Below are positions 1-7,681 of a stretch of DNA of 21,556 nt, piece by piece. The DNA is taken from the NCBI GenBank assembly GCA_964408235.1, contig CAYOYN010000011.1, forward strand, positions 1 to 21,556, written 5' to 3'. The translations under genes were made by a program, and so were the position numbers. Origin of the DNA: SICU01 sp964408235 (GTDB lineage: Archaea > Nanobdellota > Nanobdellia > Pacearchaeales > GW2011-AR1). Under the pieces are notes generated by a model. The model saw nothing but the letters and a program-made list of their open reading frames with translations, had not been told where the DNA came from and ran no database searches. Within the stretch, counting starts at the first letter, position 1; the number at the start of each line of letters is the position of its first letter.

Positions 1-1053
1 AAAGCTCTTGTGACTGGTTCAAGCGGATTAGTAGGAAGTGAATCTGTAAAGTTCTTGGCTGAAAAAGGATTCAAGATATATGGAATAGATAATGACATGA
101 GGGGTAAAATGTATGGATCTAATGCATCTACAGATGTTGAAAGAAAAAAACTTGATGAAAATTTGCACAATTTTTTTCATATTCAAGCAGATATAAGAAT
201 ACCTGAACAAATGAATCATATTTTCCAAACTTATGGTCCATTCGATATTATAATTCATGCAGCCGCTCAGCCAGCTCATGAATGGTCAACAAATAACGCT
301 TTAGAAGATTTCATGATTAATGCTTATGGGACAGTAGTCTTATTAGAAGCATACAGGCATTTTTCACCTAAAGCAAAATTTATACATGTTTCATCAAGCA
401 AAGTATATGGCGATTCAGTTAATGATTTACCGTTGCAGGAATTTGAAACTAGATTAGACTTACCAAAAGATCATCCAAAATGGCAAGGCGAAGATGAATC
501 AATGAGATTAGATGCAAACTTACACTCTCTTTTTGGAGCTTCAAAGGCTAGCGGAGATATAATGGCTAAAGAATATGCGACCTATTTCAATTTACCAATT
601 ACTATCTTTAGACCCGTTTGTATTAGCGGACCAGCCCATAAAGGAGCAAAGCTTCATGGATACTTAGCCTATTTAGTAAAGTGTGTGGCTACCGGGGAAA
701 AATATGTAATTAACGGGTATAAAGGTAAACAAGTTAGAGACAACATACATTCTTATGATTTAGTTAATGCTTTTTGGCATGTTTATATGGATCCAAACCC
801 TATTCCTGGAGAAGCATATAATATAGGTGCTGGTAGAGACTCGAATAATTCTATAATTGAAGCGATACAACAAGCTGAGAAAATTTTGGGAAAAAAGGCA
901 AATGTGGAATATTCAGAAACAAATAGACGCGGAGATCATAAATGGTGCATATATTCTGCAGAGAAATTTAAGAATAGGTACCCTGAATGGAAAATAAAAT
1001 ATAATAACGATTTACTGATGAATGAGCTTTGCGAAGCTCATAGAATAGAATAA
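1..1053 (+). CDS. NAD-dependent sugar epimerase/dehydratase, CDP-paratose 2-epimerase-like (5' partial)
   Basis: The reading frame is open from the first base, so the true start lies upstream; a GTG at 10 falls inside the Rossmann motif and is not the start. The N-terminus carries a TGSSGLVG dinucleotide-binding loop and an acidic GIDND after the second strand. Further on come SSSKVYGD and LFGASKASGD (catalytic YxxxK region with Phe in the Tyr position), then GKQVRDNIHSYDLVNAF and YNIGAG, typical of extended short-chain dehydrogenases. Known members act on nucleotide-activated sugars in the cytoplasm, so a role in surface glycan precursor supply is likely; the exact substrate is unknown. It converges on a glycosyltransferase gene 5 bases away. 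From memory, a related epimerase subfamily also has Phe in this position, so I do not treat the gene as inactive. Confidence 0.82.
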   Translation, partial: KALVTGSSGLVGSESVKFLAEKGFKIYGIDNDMRGKMYGSNASTDVERKKLDENLHNFFHIQADIRIPEQMNHIFQTYGPFDIIIHAAAQPAHEWSTNNALEDFMINAYGTVVLLEAYRHFSPKAKFIHVSSSKVYGDSVNDLPLQEFETRLDLPKDHPKWQGEDESMRLDANLHSLFGASKASGDIMAKEYATYFNLPITIFRPVCISGPAHKGAKLHGYLAYLVKCVATGEKYVINGYKGKQVRDNIHSYDLVNAFWHVYMDPNPIPGEAYNIGAGRDSNNSIIEAIQQAEKILGKKANVEYSETNRRGDHKWCIYSAEKFKNRYPEWKIKYNNDLLMNELCEAHRIE

Positions 1054-1058
1054 GTAAA

Positions 1059-2837
1059 CTATTTGTCAAAAAAGACTAACCAAATTGTTGTTAAAGCAAT
1101 TAAAAATGATAAAATAATCGCTAAGTAAATTGTCCATAAACTAATATTTTCAATAAAACTAGAGAACCCTGAAACCTTATAATTAAACAAATAATTATTC
1201 ATATTGGCATATAAATAAGGAGTAAAATAAAAGTTTTGAATATTTTTTACATTAGAAACTAATTCTTGAGGGAGGTTTAAAGTAATATAATATACCTTGT
1301 AAACATTTTGTTCTTCAGAACCCTTAATTATCTCCTGAGCGCTGCGTTTTGGAGAGTTTATAGACTTCAATAATACTCCGTTAGAAGAGAAAACATTTGA
1401 AATATATTCAGTTGATTGATTTAACGCTTGATCATTTTGAATCCAGCCCCAACCACAATCTTCTATCACACATTCCACGTAAAATACCTTAGTTGGTTTA
1501 AGGGTGTTTTGAGGGACTTGTAAACTTAGATTATAGACATCTGGAAATTGAGATGAAAGTATGAAATTATTTGGAGTTGCTAACCAGAAATTTTTAGCTG
1601 TATAGATTCGAGTGTCTAAAATTATGAGATCTGAACTTTCAACTTTATCGTTTAGAAAAGACTTTAGTTCGGAAGTCGCACTCTGTTTGAAAAGATTATC
1701 AGGGGTACCATAAGAAGTGCCCCAACTTAGGATTATCGAGATAAAAATTATAGATATTAGGGAGATCATTATTTTTTTATCCTTAATTTTATCTTTGAGC
1801 CCAATTAAGCCATATGCAGCAGGAATAGAAAGGAAAAGAGGCATAAATGCAAAATGCTTTTGAAGAGCTGATCCGCCACTTTGCAAAATAAACGGAATTA
1901 AAAGCATAATTAAAACAAAGGACATTACAACCGATTCTTTTTTCTTAAACATTATGTAAAAACCAAATATAGCAAATAAAGTTAGCACTGGGTCAGTAAT
2001 TAATGGGAGCTTATACTGTCCGTAACTGTCCGGGTTTGAAATTCTTTGGAAAAAAGATTCTCCTTGGCCTGCAAGACCTGAATATAGTTGTTGGGCCTTA
2101 TCCACGTGGATAATTCTACTGAAATAAACATCTACTATTCCGCTTTGTTTATAGATGAATAGATTAAATGCTAAAAAGGGTAATGAAAAAATAAATATTA
2201 TTCCTAAAATCATAAAGACATTTTTAAAATTTATTTTGCCTTTTAAGTTAGTTTTTTTCCGCTCATACAAATACCCTATAAATAATGCAAAAGAAATAAA
2301 GAAGAATGGGGCGCTATACTTGGTAAGTGAAGCCAGACCAAATCCAACTCCGAATAAATATACCCACAAAACTTTTCCCGTATTGACATACTTAAGACCG
2401 CAAATAAATGCAAACACCACAAAAAACAAAACTAGAAGACTTTGTTCTGTAAAGGTCATTCTTATAAGGAAAGTAGAGATTGCAACAAAAAACGAGGATG
2501 CGAGAGCAAGCTTATTATTTTTTGTTAAAATATTAGTTAAATAAAATACTAAGGGGATAAGTAATGTGCCTGCAATTAATGGCCAAAACCTTGAAGCAAA
2601 TGTACTATAACCAAAAACTTTGTAAGATAAATCAGTTAAATAAAAAAATAAGGGTGGATTCGAGTGCGTAGATAATAAGCCCGCATTTATTATTCCTGCA
2701 CTTTCAGAGGCATAAAGCATATCATCTGCAAAAACATCCAAATTCAAAGAAGCAATTAAACGAAGAAAAAACCCTAGAATTGTAAGAATTATTAAGGTAA
2801 GTTTGGGCCTCAGACTTATATCACTTATTTTTATCAT
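1059..2837 (-). CDS. Polytopic glycosyltransferase, GT39/PMT_2-like
   Basis: This 592-residue integral membrane protein has roughly eleven to thirteen hydrophobic segments. An acidic FADDMLYASES motif lies in the first external loop, after the first membrane helix; this is where PMT_2/ArnT-type enzymes (GT-C fold) keep their catalytic aspartate. SNPPLFFYLTDL and ASRFWPLIAG follow, as is usual in that family. The last ~200 residues form a soluble outer domain bounded by a final membrane helix. Such enzymes transfer a sugar from a polyprenyl-phosphate carrier to protein or lipid outside the membrane. Its start overlaps the end of the upstream GT2 gene by 17 bases, so the two are translationally coupled. 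The GT2 enzyme is a natural source of the lipid-linked donor. Acceptor and sugar cannot be read from sequence. Confidence 0.78.
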   Translation of the reverse strand: MIKISDISLRPKLTLIILTILGFFLRLIASLNLDVFADDMLYASESAGIINAGLLSTHSNPPLFFYLTDLSYKVFGYSTFASRFWPLIAGTLLIPLVFYLTNILTKNNKLALASSFFVAISTFLIRMTFTEQSLLVLFFVVFAFICGLKYVNTGKVLWVYLFGVGFGLASLTKYSAPFFFISFALFIGYLYERKKTNLKGKINFKNVFMILGIIFIFSLPFLAFNLFIYKQSGIVDVYFSRIIHVDKAQQLYSGLAGQGESFFQRISNPDSYGQYKLPLITDPVLTLFAIFGFYIMFKKKESVVMSFVLIMLLIPFILQSGGSALQKHFAFMPLFLSIPAAYGLIGLKDKIKDKKIMISLISIIFISIILSWGTSYGTPDNLFKQSATSELKSFLNDKVESSDLIILDTRIYTAKNFWLATPNNFILSSQFPDVYNLSLQVPQNTLKPTKVFYVECVIEDCGWGWIQNDQALNQSTEYISNVFSSNGVLLKSINSPKRSAQEIIKGSEEQNVYKVYYITLNLPQELVSNVKNIQNFYFTPYLYANMNNYLFNYKVSGFSSFIENISLWTIYLAIILSFLIALTTIWLVFFDK

Positions 2838-3597
2838 CTTTTATGCAAAACTTCCTTATACTTCTTATGCCGGTCTTGTTTAAAATATATTCTATCATGA
2901 CTTTGAGAACATTTAAACCGTAAGAAATTACATTAACATTTGACTTTTCATCACCATAATAAGTCGGAATTGTCACTTCCTTTATCCTTTTTTTGTCCTT
3001 TATGGCTAACTGAACAATTATTTCAGAATCGAAATGAAAGTCTGAAGAATTTAAATCAAAGGGTATCTGTTTTAATGCCTTTATTGAATAAGCCCTAAAA
3101 CCTGAGTGAAACTCGGTTAATCTTGTTCCGAGAATTATATTTTCTACTGTAGTCAAAAAGATATTTCCTAAGTATTTGTATATCGGCATTCCTCCTTTTA
3201 ATGGGTGGCCAGACATCCTTGAGCCAAAAACAAAATCTGCACGATCATCTTCTAATGGCTGAACTAAATGCATTATATGCTCTGGAGGATATTGTACATC
3301 TCCGTGAATCATTACAACCATATCATAATTTTTCTTTATTGCGTAATTATAGCCCCATTTTTGATTCCCACCATAACCTTTGTTCTTATCATGCTTGATA
3401 ATAGTAAGATTCTTAATTTTATTTCTTAATTTATATTCGTTAGCTATAATTGAAGTAAAATCTTTCGAAGCATCATCTGCTATAACAACTTCTGAGGCCC
3501 TCTTCCAAACTTCTTTAGGCATTCTATCTAATAAGGTCTTTATGGTTGCTTCCGCATTGTAAGCTACTACAAGAACCATTAATTTCTTATTAACCAT
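2821..3597 (-). CDS. GT2 glycosyltransferase, dolichol-phosphate mannosyltransferase-like
   Basis: This 258-residue soluble GT-A enzyme shows VVAYN (10-14), DDASKD (41-46), GYGGNQ (74-79), the metal/nucleotide site HGDVQYPPE (98-106), FGSRM (124-128), EFHSGFRAY (162-170) and YGDEKSN (214-220). These are the landmarks of Dpm1/DPMS-type family 2 enzymes, which move a hexose from a nucleotide sugar onto a polyprenyl phosphate at the inner membrane face. The usual DxD is HGD here, as in one branch of the family. There is no membrane anchor; the tail is basic. It overlaps the following GT39-like gene by 17 bases, suggesting that it makes that enzyme's lipid-linked donor. The ATG at 3597 lies about 25 nt from a TATA-like box, so the mRNA is probably leaderless. 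Confidence 0.85.
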   Translation of the reverse strand: MVNKKLMVLVVAYNAEATIKTLLDRMPKEVWKRASEVVIADDASKDFTSIIANEYKLRNKIKNLTIIKHDKNKGYGGNQKWGYNYAIKKNYDMVVMIHGDVQYPPEHIMHLVQPLEDDRADFVFGSRMSGHPLKGGMPIYKYLGNIFLTTVENIILGTRLTEFHSGFRAYSIKALKQIPFDLNSSDFHFDSEIIVQLAIKDKKRIKEVTIPTYYGDEKSNVNVISYGLNVLKVMIEYILNKTGIRSIRKFCIKDDKNK

Positions 3598-3616
3598 ATG
3601 AAACCAAAATTGAGAC

Positions 3617-3627
3617 CATATAAAAAC
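3617..3627 (-). promoter_or_regulatory. TATA-like box for the GT2 gene
   Basis: Read on the minus strand this is TTTTTATATGG, centred about 25 nt upstream of the ATG at 3597. That spacing fits an archaeal promoter giving a leaderless transcript. The assignment rests on position and base composition only. Confidence 0.5.
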
Positions 3628-3636
3628 TTAATTAAG

Positions 3637-3647
3637 TTTTTAAAACG
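3637..3647 (+). promoter_or_regulatory. TATA-like box for the small membrane protein gene
   Basis: The sequence GTTTTTAAAAC lies about 24 nt before the ATG at 3666, the position expected for a leaderless archaeal transcript. It is separate from the oppositely directed GT2 box about 20 bases away. Confidence 0.5.
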
Positions 3648-3665
3648 CTTAAAATAGAAGAAATC

Positions 3666-3944
3666 ATGGTACTCGTAAAGATACTTGGATTTATTGACCT
3701 TGTAGCAGCAACAATTCTTTTGTGCATGATCTTTTCATTAAGCATACCCTTACAATTAACGCTTTTTATAGGAGGGTTACTTTTTATAAAAAGTTTATTT
3801 ATCTTAAAGGGAGATTTTCTTAGCATTATAGACCTTATTGCTTCAATTATACTTTTCACAGGAATATTTTTTACCCCGTGGACATTTTTAATTTGGACAT
3901 TAAGCCTTTTTCTAATGTCTAAAAGTGTAGCTAGCTTCTTATAA
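3666..3944 (+). CDS. Small hypothetical membrane protein (92 aa)
   Basis: The product is almost entirely hydrophobic, with about four membrane-spanning stretches (roughly residues 2-22, 24-45, 53-70 and 72-90) separated by very short turns, and no cysteine pairs or catalytic motif. I do not recognise a named family. Start choice is supported by a TATA-like box 24 nt upstream. Its stop region overlaps the end of the convergent membrane-protein gene by 6 bases. Such all-helix miniproteins are common in small archaeal genomes, and function cannot be inferred. Confidence 0.6.
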   Translation: MVLVKILGFIDLVAATILLCMIFSLSIPLQLTLFIGGLLFIKSLFILKGDFLSIIDLIASIILFTGIFFTPWTFLIWTLSLFLMSKSVASFL

Positions 3945-4382
3945 AACTAAAGATCTTAATTTTTGGATCATAAAAAATTCCCTTGAATCCAATACATCAT
4001 GCCTGACCATCCAAATTAAGTCTAAAAGTGAATGGAAAATCATCCCTATAAATATAAAGTAAAAAGGCCAAAAAAACAGGGCAATTAAACCAATTATCAA
4101 GTGGGATTCAACCGTATGAAAAACATGAAAATCTCCTTTTTCACACATGCCAAATTCGGACTTTTGTTCTAAGATCTTATCCCTTCTTTCATAACCATGA
4201 TCTAATGCTTCTAACGGATTCCATTTTTTATGAATAAAACCAGCAGATAAATAATGATCAAAATCTATGAATACTGAAGCAAACCAAATTAAAAAAAGAG
4301 AGACATAACTAGTTTCTGGAGAGATTAATTTAAAGATTACACAAAAGATTATTCCTAAAATTATATGCCAGCGCGGAAGCAT
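3939..4382 (-). CDS. Membrane protein with metal-site pattern, YdjM/DUF457-like
   Basis: This 147-residue protein has an N-terminal WHIILG segment, several membrane helices, and polar residues spaced like a metal site: His6, DFDHY (40-44), HVFHTVE (86-92) and HSLLD (117-121). This layout resembles the YdjM/DUF457 group of membrane-bound predicted metal-dependent hydrolases. The family has no firmly established reaction that I can cite. Its ATG directly follows the secD stop (TAAATG), so it is the last gene of the tRNA-Gly/secF/secD series and may be co-translated. A link to protein export is inference from position only. Confidence 0.58.
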   Translation of the reverse strand: MLPRWHIILGIIFCVIFKLISPETSYVSLFLIWFASVFIDFDHYLSAGFIHKKWNPLEALDHGYERRDKILEQKSEFGMCEKGDFHVFHTVESHLIIGLIALFFWPFYFIFIGMIFHSLLDLIWMVRHDVLDSREFFMIQKLRSLVL

Positions 4383-5900
4383 TTATTGTTCACCCATCTT
4401 TCTGATTATATCAGCAAAGGCTGGACGAGTTATTAATATTCCTACTGTTATCCCTATTATTGTTGTAAAGGCAAAACCCCTTAAAAGCCCTGCTCCGGCC
4501 CAGAATAATGGAAGCATTGCCGCAATGATTGTAAAGAATGCTCCGAATACTACGAACAAAGCCTTTTTTATTTTTTCTTTTATACTCGAATTATCTTTTG
4601 ATCTTGATTCGTCTATGATTACTATCTGGTCATTAACCCCCGTACCAATTCCTGCAATTATTCCTGCTATACTTGCAGCATCTAAATTCCAACGAAGAAG
4701 TGCTGCAATACCTAAAGTTATGAATGCTTCTGAAAACATTGTAAGAATAACGGCCAGAGTTAATTTTAACTTTCTATATTTTACGAATAACACCAAGGAA
4801 ACTATCAAGAATACGGAGACTGCTAAAACTATAAGGTTTTTAGTGAAACTCTCTCCCAGCGATGGAGATATTGTATCAAGCTTTACTATTTCTAATTGAT
4901 AAGGTATACTACCAGTCAATAATAAAGTCTGTAACTTGTGCATCTGCGCTCTTGCGTCTTTGGCTGCAGAGTCCTGAGTTGTTCCCGTACCAGACCCTTG
5001 AATTGAAATTTGAGTAGTAACTTGGCCCTTTAATCCAGAACTTATTCTTAATTCATCAACTGTCTCTCCGTCAAGAAGAAGAGTAAGATTCTCTGATAAA
5101 TATTGTCCTCCAGAGGAAGAGTCTACAGCAATTTTATTTGTAATATCTGCGTGTCTCTGGGCAGCCTCAGGACTTAAAGTTATAGTAAATGTAAATCTGC
5201 TCAAAAAGGTTCCATCTCCCACTGATTCTGCTTGGTAAACTGCAGATTGTGCTGCATCTCTAAATACGTGAGTGATATCTTTTTCTCCTCCGATAAAAAC
5301 TGTTTGGTTCCCAATCTTTGCCTCAAAGTTACCTTGCTTCCCAACTAAATCTTCTAAATCTGAAGGTGATGCTCCTGCTACTTCAACAAGCAAAAAGTTA
5401 TTCCCATCCAGATCTTTAGATGATCTAACTGTTAGATCTGTAAGCCCAAAAACATTGAGTCTTTGGCTTGTAATATCCACTAAATCTGCCATTTCTTCAT
5501 CACTTAGAGTCGTATTAATTGGTCTTACCAAAGCCCTTGCTCCACCACTTAAATCTAAACCCGTCTTTATGTTTGATTTTGGCAATTTAGCAACAGATAT
5601 GTAAGAAATATTTGAATCTATGAATACAAAAGAGTCTTCTTTTGTAACAATAGATATTCTTTTCTCAGAACTATTAGATAATAGATTGTTAGAGATTTCA
5701 TAATAATCATCTAAAGTAGATACTTCTTGTGAATTGATCTCTTTGAGAACCATTCCATTCCTTAAACCAGATTCAAAAGCTTTAGAATCTTGGTCCACAT
5801 TTTTTATCAAGACTCCGCTTTTCAAACTAGGAGAAATCATAAGCAAAGCTAAAAGAAGAGCGATAATCAAAACCCAAACTCTGAAAGATAATTTTTTCAT
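4383..5900 (-). CDS. secD: Protein translocase subunit SecD
   Basis: SecD works with SecF and SecYEG and uses the proton gradient to help draw exported proteins across the membrane. The 505-residue product has an N-terminal membrane helix (about 8-23), the hallmark GLDLSGG (114-120), a large external domain, and a C-terminal block of five helices including a GTGVNDQIVIIDE stretch typical of SecD (VDANVLI/E region in bacteria). Between helix 1 and GLDLSGG lies an extra ~75-residue stretch (about 29-100) with a PDZ-like pattern: VLIKNV, then AFESGLRNGMVLKEIN. The ATG overlaps the secF stop (TAATG), so translation is coupled. The order secF-secD is reversed relative to E. coli. Archaea lack SecA, so this pair may help later steps of Sec export. 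Confidence 0.93.
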   Translation of the reverse strand: MKKLSFRVWVLIIALLLALLMISPSLKSGVLIKNVDQDSKAFESGLRNGMVLKEINSQEVSTLDDYYEISNNLLSNSSEKRISIVTKEDSFVFIDSNISYISVAKLPKSNIKTGLDLSGGARALVRPINTTLSDEEMADLVDITSQRLNVFGLTDLTVRSSKDLDGNNFLLVEVAGASPSDLEDLVGKQGNFEAKIGNQTVFIGGEKDITHVFRDAAQSAVYQAESVGDGTFLSRFTFTITLSPEAAQRHADITNKIAVDSSSGGQYLSENLTLLLDGETVDELRISSGLKGQVTTQISIQGSGTGTTQDSAAKDARAQMHKLQTLLLTGSIPYQLEIVKLDTISPSLGESFTKNLIVLAVSVFLIVSLVLFVKYRKLKLTLAVILTMFSEAFITLGIAALLRWNLDAASIAGIIAGIGTGVNDQIVIIDESRSKDNSSIKEKIKKALFVVFGAFFTIIAAMLPLFWAGAGLLRGFAFTTIIGITVGILITRPAFADIIRKMGEQ

Positions 5901-6808
5901 TAGTTTAGGCCCTTCCTTTCAGCATACCATTTGATTAACGAAGCATTAGTTAACCAAGTGTTGATTATATCTGCAAACAATCCGATAGTAATTACCAAAA
6001 ATATTTGCCTAAATGAATCAGGCAACCCTGTAATAAGTAAAAATGCTGGTAAAACTGCAGCGAGACCTGTAAGAGTCATAAATATTCCTGTTTTAAATGA
6101 AGAATACACTCTCTGATTTATTGAGATGTTTCTATTTTTTAAAACTCTTGTCGTTAGCAATATATCTGTATCAACGGAATAACCTATTAACATTAAAAAT
6201 GCTGCAATACCGGCAACAGATAGTCTTATCCCTAAAATATCAACAACTGCTAAAGTCATTATTATATCTGAAAATGCTGCAAAAATTACCGCGATACTTG
6301 GAATAAAACTTTTGAATAGGAAGAATATTACTAAAGACATTAAAGTAAATGAAATTATTATTGCTATAATTAGCTGTTTATAGAAACTACTTCCTAAGCT
6401 TGGCCCGCTGAATTCTATGCTGGAGTTTTCTGAATTCAAAGGTTTGCCGATAAATTCTTCTATAATTGGCCTTATTTCTTCTGGACGTAGCGGAGAGTCA
6501 ATCAAGACAGCTATTTCTTCTCCCGATGAAATATCTGCAATAGTCCTTATATGGACCTCTTCCAATTTAGACTTCAAAAAAGATTCTAAGGCAGAAACAT
6601 CTAATTTTTCATTTAAAGTGATTGTAGTTCCACCAGCAAGTGAAGAGTCTTTGTAAATTATATCCCCGTTAGCAGAGTAAAAAATTCCTAGATAAATTAG
6701 TCCAAGAATAGTTAAAATTACTGGAGGAAAAAATAAAATTTTATAATAGCGATCATACCAATGTTTCTTTGAGATATGGGTTTGATTGTTTGTTGTATGT
6801 TGTTCCAT
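5900..6808 (-). CDS. secF: Protein translocase subunit SecF
   Basis: This 302-residue SecF has membrane helix 1 after a basic KKHWYDRYYK segment, the external SSLAGGTTITL motif, GPSLGSSF before helix 2, and GYSVDTDILLTTRV in helices 4-5, a classic SecF signature. The frame stays open upstream to 6874, but that part would run through tRNA-Gly and encodes tRNA-derived residues. The ATG at 6808 (MEQHTT) is therefore the better start. It lies only 8 nt after the tRNA 3' end and no separate TATA box fits between them. The mRNA is probably released from a tRNA-Gly precursor or starts at the tRNA promoter. The stop overlaps the secD start. Confidence 0.93.
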   Translation of the reverse strand: MEQHTTNNQTHISKKHWYDRYYKILFFPPVILTILGLIYLGIFYSANGDIIYKDSSLAGGTTITLNEKLDVSALESFLKSKLEEVHIRTIADISSGEEIAVLIDSPLRPEEIRPIIEEFIGKPLNSENSSIEFSGPSLGSSFYKQLIIAIIISFTLMSLVIFFLFKSFIPSIAVIFAAFSDIIMTLAVVDILGIRLSVAGIAAFLMLIGYSVDTDILLTTRVLKNRNISINQRVYSSFKTGIFMTLTGLAAVLPAFLLITGLPDSFRQIFLVITIGLFADIINTWLTNASLIKWYAERKGLN

Positions 6809-6816
6809 TTTGTTTA

Positions 6817-6888
6817 TGCGCCGACTGGGGATCGAACCCAGATCATCTGCGTGGAAGGCAGACGCACTAACCATTATGCTATCGGCGC
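6817..6888 (-). tRNA. tRNA-Gly (anticodon UCC)
   Basis: On the minus strand a full cloverleaf can be folded: acceptor GCGCCGA/TCGGCGC, D stem GCAT/GTGC, anticodon stem TCTGC/GCAGA around loop CTTCCAC, and T arm CTGGG-TTCGATC-CCCAG. The anticodon UCC reads GGA/GGG. The discriminator base is A and CCA is not encoded. There is no intron. A TATA-like box sits about 27 nt upstream, within the end of the DedA gene. The gene is followed after 8 nt by secF. Confidence 0.95.
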
Positions 6889-6910
6889 TTTATATTCTTT
6901 CATCTGAGGG

Positions 6911-6920
6911 CGTTTTAAAG
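6911..6920 (-). promoter_or_regulatory. TATA-like box for tRNA-Gly (and perhaps secFD)
   Basis: Minus-strand CTTTAAAACG is centred about 27 nt before the tRNA 5' end. It overlaps the stop codon of the DedA-family gene at 6915-6917. It is the only good TATA box upstream of secF, so it may drive tRNA-Gly, secF, secD and the last membrane-protein gene together. Confidence 0.55.
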
Positions 6921-7622
6921 GTTGTGTTTTTCCTTATGCTTAGAGATAAAGAACCTAAAAATTATCAAAGCCATCCAAACCAGGGCTATGAAATAGATAT
7001 AATTTACCCCTATTAACTTAAGTGTCGCTTCTCCTAGAAAATAGATTGCAATAGCCCAAAAGATATTCCAGAATAAAGCCCATATTATTGATAAAATTAA
7101 AAATTTCTTAAACGGTAAACGCACTATTCCTGATGCAGTAGCAGTTATTGACGCAAGGTTAGGATCTTCATAACTTATAGCTATCGCAGTAGATGCTTTT
7201 TTGAGTATCTTTTTTTGAGAAGATTTTATCGCATTGCCAAAACCTATTTTGTTGAAGATTTTATACAACCCATATCTTCCGACAAAATAGTTAAGAGAAT
7301 AAGCAATAACAAAAGAAACTGAAATTACCAAAACTAGCGCAGATATCCTTACTAAATCTCCTTGGGCAGATATAATACTGAAGAAAACTATTATTCCTCC
7401 AGGAAAATACTGGCCCAAGAATAGAAATCCCTCTATTAAAGCTATAAAAAATACAGCCCAAAGATTGAGCTCCCCAAACTCTGAAAGTACTATATTGATT
7501 AGATCTTCTGAAGACGGAATGGCTAGAAATTTTCCAAGATATGAAAAAAGTAAAAGAAATAATATAATAGCTATTGGTAAACTAAGAGATTTAAACAAAT
7601 TCCTAAGGCTATTTTTATGCAT
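6915..7622 (-). CDS. DedA/SNARE-associated (VTT-domain) family membrane protein
   Basis: This 235-residue membrane protein carries DedA-family landmarks: E64 in IEGFLFLGQYFPGG (63-76), NYFVGRYGLYKIF (111-123) and SGIVRLPFKKF (164-174). The last matches the conserved G-x-R-x-P region. Hydrophobic segments flank these motifs, including reentrant-like stretches. The tail is basic and probably cytoplasmic. Characterised DedA/VTT proteins are flippases or scramblases for lipid carriers and phospholipids, so recycling a polyprenyl carrier for the nearby glycosyltransferases is possible but is inference. Its ATG at 7622 is about 26 nt from a TATA-like box that could also serve the divergent methyltransferase. 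Confidence 0.8.
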   Translation of the reverse strand: MHKNSLRNLFKSLSLPIAIILFLLLFSYLGKFLAIPSSEDLINIVLSEFGELNLWAVFFIALIEGFLFLGQYFPGGIIVFFSIISAQGDLVRISALVLVISVSFVIAYSLNYFVGRYGLYKIFNKIGFGNAIKSSQKKILKKASTAIAISYEDPNLASITATASGIVRLPFKKFLILSIIWALFWNIFWAIAIYFLGEATLKLIGVNYIYFIALVWMALIIFRFFISKHKEKHNL

Positions 7623-7641
7623 AACATATTTTGTTTGAGAT

Positions 7642-7653
7642 AATATAAAAAAC
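7642..7653. promoter_or_regulatory. Possible shared TATA region for DedA and methyltransferase genes
   Basis: AATATAAAAAAC lies about 26 nt from the DedA ATG (minus strand). On the plus strand it is about 35 nt from the methyltransferase GTG, which would leave a roughly 9-nt leader containing AAAGGA as a ribosome-binding site. A second A-rich stretch at 7662-7672 could serve the plus-strand gene instead. Confidence 0.45.
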
Positions 7654-7681
7654 CTTATCTATTAAAAAAATAAAGGATATT

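Noticed and set aside
1..1053. Loss of the catalytic tyrosine in the epimerase (YxxxK reads FGASK)
   Set aside because: As I recall, a related epimerase subfamily carries HSLFGASK with Phe at this place, so it is not good evidence of an inactive enzyme. An alignment would settle it.
2155..2544. Open frames opposite the glycosyltransferase, secD, permease and ribosomal genes
   Set aside because: They overlap recognised genes on the other strand, have biased composition and no start signals, so they are shadows.
6809..6874. N-terminal extension of SecF by 22 residues
   Set aside because: It would be translated through most of tRNA-Gly and resembles no SecF sequence; the ATG at 6808 gives a normal start.
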